Shown here in pieces: positions 8,678-14,871 of a stretch of DNA of 21,686 nucleotides (positions within the stretch are counted from its first letter, which is position 1; every line of letters starts with the position of its first letter). Below the pieces are notes generated by a model. It saw only the letters and a program-made list of their open reading frames with translations, did no database searches and had not been told where the DNA came from. The position numbers were made by a program, and so were the translations under genes. Source of the stretch: Gammaproteobacteria bacterium (GTDB taxonomy: Bacteria; Pseudomonadota; Gammaproteobacteria; Steroidobacterales; SZUA-146); NCBI GenBank assembly GCA_013002925.1, contig JABDLQ010000137.1, positions 1 to 21,686 of the forward strand. Reading direction: 5' to 3'.

Positions 8678-9442
8678 TCAGGTAGTGCGCTGCCTGGACA
8701 AAGACATTCCTATGGTCAGTGCGATCGCGGCCATTGTCCAGACAATAACAGCACCCGTGGGTAAATCCAGCAGGGCCGACAGTACGATACCCGCCAGATA
8801 CGACAAGGCTCCGATGATGTAGCCTGTCAACAACCGTCGCCCGCGTCCCAGTTGATGGGTTGCCAGAGCCGGAATGATCAGGCTGGCAAACACAAGATAA
8901 ATGCCGACAATCTGCACCGAGGCTGTCACGGCAATCGCAAACACCATGTAAAACCCCAGTCGACCGAAACGCTCCCGGACACTAAACCAGACGATCAGGA
9001 GTACCGCATATAAAGCAGCGACAGGTAACAGGGTCGACCATGTGGACCACAGAATCTGTCCGACCAGAAGCTCCCGTAGATGCTCGCTACCATGGGGGTT
9101 CCCGGCCAGTAGCAATATTCCCCCGGTTGCTGCCAGTATAAAGAGAGTGCCAATCAGGGCTTCCTGTTGCCGCGGCCAGCGTTTCTCGGTCAGATAGAGC
9201 CCGATGGCGGCAATCAAGGCAGCACTGACAGCCGCAATCTGTACTTCAAACCCATCCTGCTCCCAGTTCATGCTGTGCGCCGCAATGACGCCGAGACCGG
9301 CAATTTGCGCTATCGCAAGATCAATAAAAATAATTCCGCGCTTGAGGACTTCATACCCCAGAGGAACATGAGTGCTGATGATCAGCAAGCCGGCAGCAAA
9401 TGCCGGACCGATGATGGTCAGATCCACCTCATTCCAAATCAT
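8678..9442 (-). CDS. Metal ABC transporter permease (ZnuB type)
   Basis: Inner-membrane protein of 254 aa with about eight hydrophobic helices, from the ABC-3 family of zinc/manganese permeases. The N-terminal signature THVPLGYEVLKRGIIFIDLA followed by IAQIAGLG is typical of this family. Later helices include GTLFILAATGGILLLAG and IVGIYLVFASLIIPALA. The start is taken as the ATG at 9442, which gives a normal N-terminus (MIWNEVDLTIIGPAF) and overlaps the stop of the binding-protein gene by 14 bases, implying translational coupling. A longer frame to 9514 would only overlap the neighbour. It should pair with the upstream binding protein. The cognate ATPase gene is not next to it, and the cluster ends here. 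Zinc is the likely substrate by family; manganese or iron is possible. Confidence 0.88.
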   Translation of the reverse strand: MIWNEVDLTIIGPAFAAGLLIISTHVPLGYEVLKRGIIFIDLAIAQIAGLGVIAAHSMNWEQDGFEVQIAAVSAALIAAIGLYLTEKRWPRQQEALIGTLFILAATGGILLLAGNPHGSEHLRELLVGQILWSTWSTLLPVAALYAVLLIVWFSVRERFGRLGFYMVFAIAVTASVQIVGIYLVFASLIIPALATHQLGRGRRLLTGYIIGALSYLAGIVLSALLDLPTGAVIVWTMAAIALTIGMSLSRQRTT

Positions 9443-10340
9443 TGGAGGCGGCCAGCAGACGCTCGATAATAGCGTCAAAAAAAGTAAACAGGTTGGTGGC
9501 GTCGGTAGTGCCACCGACCGTCAACGGCAATTCAATCGCTGTTATTCCGGTACGTTCTGCCAGCCATTTCGATGCCCGCACGTCCTGGTAAGGCGAACGG
9601 ATAATAAAATCAACGGAGTTCGTGTCAAAACGGTTCACAAGAGTGCTCAGGTGTCCGGCTGTTGGCGGTACGCCGGGTATTTCCTCGAGATTTGCAACCA
9701 CCTCGATGCCCAGCCAGCGTGCCAGGTAGACCCACGAATTGTGGTGTGTAATCGCGCGCTTGTTTTTCAACGGCAGCGCTTGTTGCTCCCATCGTTCAAT
9801 GGCCTCGCTCCATCGCCTGGCAAAACTATTATAGTTTGTTTGATACGCCGGAGCGTTGGCAACATCCAGCTTCATCATGCGCGCCGTCAGTTCTGTCGCG
9901 ATCACACTGATATTTCGCGGGTTGGTCTGCACATGTGGGTTGCCCATTGGGTGAATGTCGCCGCGTGCCCGATCAACATTTGTCGTCGTATCGATGCGCT
10001 TAACCAGGCTGCTGGCTTCGACGTAGCCTTCGGTGCCAGGCAGTATTTTGCGGTTATTGGCTTTTTGCAGAAGTAAGGGTAGCCAGCCGATTTCCAGCTG
10101 TGCACCGCTGCAGATGACAATATCGGCCCGGCGCACCTTTGCAATCAGGCTCGGTCGGGCCTGGATGTAGTGGGGGTCTTGCAACGCCGTGGTGGCGCTA
10201 TAGGTAGTGACGTTCTCCGCTCCAATTTCTGCAGCAAGCGCGGCCCATTCGGGCTCACAGGCAAAAACATTGAGATCGGCGCGCGCCACCACAAAAGGAA
10301 GCACCAGGGTCGTCGCAAGGATCAGTTTCAGATAGTTCAT
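9429..10340 (-). CDS. Periplasmic metal-binding protein of an ABC transporter (ZnuA type)
   Basis: A 303-aa cluster A-I solute-binding protein with a Sec signal peptide (MNYLKLILATTLVLPFVVARA, cleavage expected near residue 21). Likely metal ligands are H57 in LQDPHYIQARPS, H136 in GNPHV (H130 is nearby), H199 or H200 in ITHHNSW, and an acidic residue near D280 in VGGTTDATN. EIPGVPPTAGHL is typical of zinc-binding members. The long His-rich loop of E. coli ZnuA is absent. The ATG at 10340 is chosen over longer in-frame starts because the signal peptide begins there, only 16 bases after the stop of the barrel-protein gene. The ribosome binding site is an unusual run of seven G. It delivers metal to the permease encoded next. 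Confidence 0.9.
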   Translation of the reverse strand: MNYLKLILATTLVLPFVVARADLNVFACEPEWAALAAEIGAENVTTYSATTALQDPHYIQARPSLIAKVRRADIVICSGAQLEIGWLPLLLQKANNRKILPGTEGYVEASSLVKRIDTTTNVDRARGDIHPMGNPHVQTNPRNISVIATELTARMMKLDVANAPAYQTNYNSFARRWSEAIERWEQQALPLKNKRAITHHNSWVYLARWLGIEVVANLEEIPGVPPTAGHLSTLVNRFDTNSVDFIIRSPYQDVRASKWLAERTGITAIELPLTVGGTTDATNLFTFFDAIIERLLAASNDLE

Positions 10341-10346
10341 AACATT

Positions 10347-10353
10347 CCCCCCC
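10347..10353 (-). promoter_or_regulatory. G7 tract serving as ribosome binding site of the znuA-type gene
   Basis: Seven consecutive G (minus strand) lie six bases before the ATG at 10340 and just after the TAG of the preceding gene (10357-10359). This is the only purine-rich element available as a Shine-Dalgarno. Homopolymers of this length can slip during replication. Confidence 0.5.
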
Positions 10354-10356
10354 GAT

Positions 10357-11694
10357 CTAAAAGCTGTGGCCGCCGTGGGCGCCAATACTGAAAATGTATT
10401 GCAAGCCCCACTGATCAGAGTTGAACGGGCCTGTGTCGTCGAGAGTGTATTGGAGACGCAGCCGGCTAAACTCACTGTTTGACCAATCTGTCATCAAGCT
10501 GTAGCGCCTCGGATCGTCGGGCAATTGGCCAAGGACAGTGCCGGCAAATGCAGGGCCACTGTCATCGCTGGAAAGGCCTTCAATTCGAGCACCAAATCGC
10601 CAGCGTGGAAAGGGTTGGTACACCATTTGCGCATACCAGCCGCGCTGATCGATATCATAGTTCCGGGGCATCAATCCCGGCAGCGTGTAGGTGCCGTCCT
10701 GCGTGGTCCTGAACCATTCCCCCTGGAAAACGAAGTTGCGTTGTTTCCAGTTACCGTTTGGCGACCATTTCCATACAAAATGGGCGATTGTCGTATCAGC
10801 ATCGCCGCTGAAATTCAGTGGTTGATCCTCATCTCCCGAGGGTCGATCGAGGGCGGTTGCGGCAAGGTGCGATACGCCAGCCAGCCAGCTATGGTCTGTG
10901 CCAACATCGGCGCCAGTGTTGATAAACAAACTGCGGTTGCCGTACCCGGATTTTTGCGCACCGGCACCCGGAAAGCGGCTACCACGAAACACCTCGGCGC
11001 CCAGTTCGATGTACAGGTCAGACGGCGCAATCCAGCGCAACTGTACGCCGTCATCGAGAAACTGATCGCCCAGAAAGACCTGGTAAGGCAGGGGCTGATC
11101 AGCGAAGTCCCAGGAATGTGCATGTTTGCTGTTCAGGTAACCAATCGCTGAAAAAAATCGACCAAAGCGTGCAGAAAAGCCATTGGGCAATGCGGTGGTT
11201 TCAAGCCAGGCTTCTTCGATTTCTACCGCCGCTTCGCCGTCTTCAATAGCCACCGGCAACGTCAGCCACGCGGTAAACTTGTCATCGACATTGGCGCTGA
11301 CGTTGATTTCCGTTTCGCCAATGGCCAGACCCTCCTCAAACGGTCCGGCCTCACCACCCAGCGGGAATCCCTGGATTGAGAACCGGTCGGGGTCTTTCTG
11401 GTGGTTCCACGCCTGTCCCTGAAAAATAACGCCGATCGCCGGGTTAAATGCCCGTCCTGCACTAACATTGCGCGCAACGGGAGCAGGCGCCGTTGACGCA
11501 CTGGCCATCTGGCTCGCTTGCTGTTCCGCATTAGCGAGCCTGGCTTCGAGCGCTGTTATACGTAACTCGTAATCCTGGCGTAGTTCATTCAGCGCTGCGC
11601 GCAACAATTCAATATCTTCGGTTTGTGCGGCTGCACCCCCGGTAAAAAATATGGCAAGCACATACAATAGGCCACCGCGTATGCCGTTACTCAT
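10357..11694 (-). CDS. Outer-membrane beta-barrel protein linked to metal uptake
   Basis: A 445-aa protein with a Sec signal peptide (residues 1-23, ending GGAAA), a short heptad-like coiled coil at about 26-62 (IELLRAALNELRQDYELRIT, continuing ALEARLANAEQQ), and a barrel rich in alternating hydrophobic and aromatic strands. It ends in Phe, the usual Bam signature (GAHGGHSF). Porins with N-terminal coiled coils often trimerise. A His-containing stretch SKHAHSWDFADQP (189-201) and the His-rich end are compatible with metal binding, but this is inference. There is no TonB box or plug domain, so it is probably a passive porin rather than a TonB receptor. GGAG lies eight bases before the ATG. It sits immediately upstream of the binding-protein gene, suggesting it lets zinc or a zinc complex cross the outer membrane. 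Confidence 0.75.
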   Translation of the reverse strand: MSNGIRGGLLYVLAIFFTGGAAAQTEDIELLRAALNELRQDYELRITALEARLANAEQQASQMASASTAPAPVARNVSAGRAFNPAIGVIFQGQAWNHQKDPDRFSIQGFPLGGEAGPFEEGLAIGETEINVSANVDDKFTAWLTLPVAIEDGEAAVEIEEAWLETTALPNGFSARFGRFFSAIGYLNSKHAHSWDFADQPLPYQVFLGDQFLDDGVQLRWIAPSDLYIELGAEVFRGSRFPGAGAQKSGYGNRSLFINTGADVGTDHSWLAGVSHLAATALDRPSGDEDQPLNFSGDADTTIAHFVWKWSPNGNWKQRNFVFQGEWFRTTQDGTYTLPGLMPRNYDIDQRGWYAQMVYQPFPRWRFGARIEGLSSDDSGPAFAGTVLGQLPDDPRRYSLMTDWSNSEFSRLRLQYTLDDTGPFNSDQWGLQYIFSIGAHGGHSF

Positions 11695-11765
11695 TGCAAC
11701 ATCTCCGTATTAATCCACAAGATTTTTGCTGTGTTGCTTATTGCAAACAGCGTTCGTACGATTAA

Positions 11766-12047
11766 TCAGGAAATAACGGGGGGTGCGCGTGGCTGGTGCA
11801 GCGTGAAGTTGGGGTTTGTCGCTGCTGGCAGCGACGCGCTGGCAGGTGGTTCCTCGGCAGGCGCAGGTGCAGGCTCAGTGTGATTGCCATCGTCCATGAC
11901 AAACGCCGGGTTTGGCTGCCCGTTGCACACCTCACAAGTTGCCAGGTCCGTGGTGATATGAGTGGCGCTGTGGACTGAAAACTCCACGCTGCCGATCACT
12001 GTGACCAGCACCAAGGCAAGGTAGTATTTGCGACAGTTAAACAACAT
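11766..12047 (-). CDS. Small exported Cys/His protein, first gene of the metal cluster
   Basis: A 93-aa protein with an N-terminal hydrophobic export signal (about residues 7-28, ending VHSA). The mature part has His30, a CEVC pair (C38 and C41), a Pro/Ala/Glu-rich linker and a C-terminal PRAPP (86-90). The arrangement of a signal, a Cys pair and a terminal RAPP motif resembles small DUF2946-like periplasmic proteins seen with metal transport genes; this assignment is from memory and weak. It is predicted to be periplasmic. The start is the ATG at 12047; no good Shine-Dalgarno precedes it. It is separated from the barrel-protein gene by 71 bases and is probably co-transcribed. It might act as a metal or disulfide-linked accessory factor. 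Confidence 0.62.
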   Translation of the reverse strand: MLFNCRKYYLALVLVTVIGSVEFSVHSATHITTDLATCEVCNGQPNPAFVMDDGNHTEPAPAPAEEPPASASLPAATNPNFTLHQPRAPPVIS

Positions 12048-12566
12048 TATTTCAGGCAGCGTTTTCCAGCGTCAATCTTACAATGAATACCCTACAACTA
12101 TAGCACTGCATCTGGTGGAATGCAGTGGCTACAAACCCATATAGTCAACGCCTGAGTTGTTGTGTAACCCGCCGATTTGGTCGGGTGAAATGTGCTCGTT
12201 CGCCATTGCAATTCGCGTTTTCACAGACCGCCCCTGTCGGTGAGCGGCGGTTCAGTCGTTTTGTACCTAATTGTTTTTCTTGAAATTTAGCGGTGTTTGC
12301 GGGTGCAGAGTGCTCGGGGGCGCCCCATTTCGTGCTCACAGATACGCGGCACGAATACAGACCGGGATGCATGTGTTCTCGACCTTCGTTGAAAATTAAA
12401 ATTGTTACGTTGCTTGTTACCGGATAAAAACGGCACGCTTACCCATCGGGTTTTTGTGACATTACACCGATTTTTCACCGCCCGGTCTCACAGGCAGTCT
12501 GTCCGGTCAGGAACCCGTTTAAATTCCCTGTCAAACTCCCATATGTTCTGGATCAGGCAACGAGAA
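12048..12566. other. Intergenic region between the metal cluster and the slipin gene
   Basis: 519 bases with no convincing gene on either strand. It contains the operator-like palindrome near 12097-12127, a 6-bp inverted repeat (ACCGCC 12227-12232, GGCGGT 12246-12251), a short GC palindrome GGGGCGCCCC (12317-12326) and AT-rich patches around 12255-12295 and 12385-12430. None has the stem and T-run of a clear terminator. Part of it must hold the promoter of the metal cluster and the 3' end of the slipin transcript. Confidence 0.5.
12097..12127 (-). promoter_or_regulatory. Palindrome beside a -10-like box upstream of the metal cluster
   Basis: A perfect 8-bp inverted repeat, CACTGCAT at 12104-12111 and ATGCAGTG at 12120-12127, with an 8-base centre. 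Directly downstream on the minus strand is TATAGT (12102-12097), a plausible -10, so the palindrome would cover the -35 to -10 space. It does not match the enterobacterial Zur box that I know. Its position about 55-80 bases before the first gene suggests an operator. Confidence 0.4.
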
Positions 12567-13331
12567 TCAATTGTTGTCTTGATTTTTCTCCAGCTTTGTC
12601 AGCAGTGGTTTTATAAGATCGAGCGGCAGAGGGAAGACAATGGTCGAGGAATTCTGCCCGGCGACTTCGGTCAGTGTCTGCAAGTAGCGCAGTTGAATCG
12701 CCTGGGGTTCTGACGTGAGTGTAGTCGCAGCGGCGGCGAGCATTGCGGACGCCTGTTCTTCACCCTTGGCATGAATGACTTTAGCGCGCCGTGCACGTTC
12801 CGCTTCCGCCTGCTGTGCCATGGCGCGGATCATGCTTTCATCGAGGTCAATATGCTTAATCTCGACATTGGAGACCTTGATGCCCCAGGCATCCGTCTGT
12901 TCGTCAAGGATTTGTTGTATATCGTGATTTAGCTTGTCCCGCTCCGAGAGCATTTCGTCAAGATCATGTTGACCCAGCACCGAGCGCAGTGTGGTTTGCG
13001 CAAGCTGGCTGGTTGCCGCGTATGGCTCGGCAACCTGAATGATTGCTTTCTCCGGATCAACAAAGCGAAAATAAATAACCGCGTTGACTTTGACTGAAAC
13101 ATTATCCTTGGATATTACGTCCTGGGTTGGTACATCGAGTACCTGTACACGAAGATCGACTTTGACCATTTTCTGAATGACCGGGATCAGCAGAATCAAG
13201 CCCGGGCCTTTGACTTTTTGAAAACGTCCGAGCCAGAAAACTACCGCACGTTCATATTCCCGCAGGATTTTAACAATCTGCGGAACAACAACGACCACCA
13301 GCACCAGCAGCCCAATAAAAATAGGATTCAT
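12567..13331 (-). CDS. Slipin family protein (SPFH/stomatin-like)
   Basis: A 254-aa membrane-anchored SPFH/band 7 protein. It has an N-terminal hydrophobic hairpin (about 4-20, FIGLLVLVVVVVPQIV), a band 7 core starting EYERAVVFWLGRF with KGPGLILLIPVI, VPTQDVISKDNVSVKV and QTTLRSVLGQHDLDEML, and then a helical region rich in Ala, Glu and Arg (QQAEAERARRAKVIHAKGEE). Length and order match bacterial slipins. These form large ring or cage assemblies in the membrane, often with an NfeD protease partner. AAGGGG precedes the ATG at a normal distance. It lies 25 bases downstream of the nfeD gene, so the two form an operon. Confidence 0.93.
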   Translation of the reverse strand: MNPIFIGLLVLVVVVVPQIVKILREYERAVVFWLGRFQKVKGPGLILLIPVIQKMVKVDLRVQVLDVPTQDVISKDNVSVKVNAVIYFRFVDPEKAIIQVAEPYAATSQLAQTTLRSVLGQHDLDEMLSERDKLNHDIQQILDEQTDAWGIKVSNVEIKHIDLDESMIRAMAQQAEAERARRAKVIHAKGEEQASAMLAAAATTLTSEPQAIQLRYLQTLTEVAGQNSSTIVFPLPLDLIKPLLTKLEKNQDNN

Positions 13332-13356
13332 ACAGAATACCCCTTGTCAGAAATGT

Positions 13357-14778
13357 CTAAAAAGATCGTGTTGGTTCAACAGTTAAAATCAAGCCGTCCA
13401 GAGACACCACGCGTACTTCGTCACCCACATTGACCGGACTACTACACACGGCGTTCCAGCGTTCTCCCTGGATCCAGATCGTACCCTGGCCATCGACAAA
13501 CGCCTCACGTACATGACCGGTACTGTTGATCAGGGTTTCCACCCCGGAGACTCGCGCACGATACTGGTTTTTGATGGTATACCAGGACAACCCGAGAGTA
13601 CCCAGGGCGGCGACCGCCGCCACCGGAATGATGCGTGTAAGGTCAAGGTCGAAACCGGGCACATCGCTGTCCATCAGTATGACCGAACCGATCACGAATG
13701 CAATAATGCCACCCAAGCCCAGCACCCCGAACGCGGGCGTCATGGCCTCGCCAATCATCAGCACAATGCCGAGGGCAATCAGCGCAAGTCCTGTGTAGTT
13801 TACATTCAGAATCTGAAAGGCATACAGAGCCAGCAAAATAGCAATGGCACCCACGATACCCGGCACCAGCACACCCGGGTTATAGCCTTCAAACATCAAA
13901 CCGTAAATGCCCAGCATCAGCAGCATATAGGCGACCGAAGGGTTGGTAATGGCATCGATCAGTTTGTTGCGCCAATCTCTCTCGATGCGCTCTACGACAA
14001 CAGCTTCCGTGTCCAGCACCACGTCCAGGTTGTTGACACTAACGGTACGACCGTTCAGCTGTTTCAATAGATCCGGGATATCCTCTGCGATCAGGTCGAT
14101 AACATTGAGTTCCAGAGCTTCTTCGGCGGTCAGATTCGCCGCGTCACGCACCGCTTCCTCTGCCCAATCTGCGTTGCGTCCGTACTTTTCCGCCAACCCC
14201 CGAATATAGGCGATGGCATCATTAATGACCTTACGCTCCATGGCCGTACTACCGTCGTTGCTGTCCTTGCCTGAGCCCTCTTCTTCGTCGGATTTGTTGT
14301 TGTCATCCTGTTTGCCAACGTCGTCACCGGTAATTGATACCGGCGTTGCGGAACCCAGATTGGTGGCCGGTGCCATTGCCGCTATATGAGAGCCGTAGAG
14401 AATGTACGTGCCCGCACTCGCGGCACGCGAACCGCCAGGTGAGACAAACGTAGCCACTGGAACCGGTGATGCCAGGATGGCTTTGATCATGTCGCGCATG
14501 GCGCTATCGAGGCCACCGGGCGTATCCATTTCGATGATCAGAAGTCGAGCGTTTTGTTCCACACTTTGGGCGAGCGCCGTGGACAGATAATCTCCGCTGG
14601 CTGGACCGATGGCGCCATCAATGGTCACCACATGCACCACATTCGCCGTGTCATCCGCGATGGCAGGTGAAAGCCACGGTATTACTGCGGCTGCAAGCAT
14701 CCCGGCCATCAGGACCAAAGCGGCGCGCGGCGTCGCAAACGCGGTTGTCAGTGCTCTTCTTTTCATTGTCCTTTCCAT
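13357..14778 (-). CDS. NfeD-family membrane serine protease (ClpP class, long form)
   Basis: A 473-aa protein made of a signal/anchor (about 18-41), a periplasmic ClpP-like serine protease domain, several C-terminal transmembrane helices (about 275-395) and a terminal OB-fold NfeD domain (about 405-473). The catalytic dyad is S121 in PGGSRAASAGTYI and K183 in ERKVINDAIAYI, by analogy with the Pyrococcus 1510-N protease, which cleaves stomatin C-termini. Between them is an acidic, low-complexity insert (about 151-178, DDNNKSDEEEGSGKDSNDGS). The ATG at 14778 has GGGA seven bases upstream; an internal ATG at 14766 has an even better AAAGGA and could be used too. The following slipin is the expected partner and substrate. 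Confidence 0.92.
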   Translation of the reverse strand: MERTMKRRALTTAFATPRAALVLMAGMLAAAVIPWLSPAIADDTANVVHVVTIDGAIGPASGDYLSTALAQSVEQNARLLIIEMDTPGGLDSAMRDMIKAILASPVPVATFVSPGGSRAASAGTYILYGSHIAAMAPATNLGSATPVSITGDDVGKQDDNNKSDEEEGSGKDSNDGSTAMERKVINDAIAYIRGLAEKYGRNADWAEEAVRDAANLTAEEALELNVIDLIAEDIPDLLKQLNGRTVSVNNLDVVLDTEAVVVERIERDWRNKLIDAITNPSVAYMLLMLGIYGLMFEGYNPGVLVPGIVGAIAILLALYAFQILNVNYTGLALIALGIVLMIGEAMTPAFGVLGLGGIIAFVIGSVILMDSDVPGFDLDLTRIIPVAAVAALGTLGLSWYTIKNQYRARVSGVETLINSTGHVREAFVDGQGTIWIQGERWNAVCSSPVNVGDEVRVVSLDGLILTVEPTRSF

Positions 14779-14824
14779 GCGTATGTCCCTGCCAGTTTAC
14801 CACGAAGTAGGGACGAATTAGGGT

Positions 14825-14830
14825 TATACT
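14825..14830 (+). promoter_or_regulatory. Possible -10 box for the M1 aminopeptidase operon
   Basis: TATACT lies 41 bases before the ATG at 14872, in the divergent gap shared with nfeD. No good -35 is found 16-18 bases upstream. The complementary strand reads TATAAC across nearly the same bases, so divergent promoters could overlap here. Confidence 0.3.
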
Positions 14831-14871
14831 GCGAACCCGGATTACCGGTCCATGTCCAGCAAGGGAGTCGC

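Noticed and set aside
9372..10076. Long plus-strand open frame (234 codons) opposite the metal-binding protein gene
   Set aside because: It is an antisense shadow of two well-supported genes and its translation has no domain-like or compositional features of a real protein.
12227..12251. 6-bp inverted repeat ACCGCC/GGCGGT as a terminator
   Set aside because: Short stem, large loop and only a weak, displaced T-rich stretch; no transcript would clearly end here on the plus strand.
12421..12460. ACCC/GGGT hairpin followed by five T on the plus strand
   Set aside because: The stem is only four base pairs and no plus-strand gene ends nearby.
12287..12478. Short minus-strand frame in the gap upstream of the metal cluster
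   Set aside because: No ribosome binding site, basic and unstructured translation, no neighbour linkage; treated as non-coding.
13513..14070. Plus-strand frame of 185 codons opposite nfeD
   Set aside because: Shadow of the NfeD transmembrane/protease coding strand; the His/Gln/Asn-rich translation is typical of an antisense frame.
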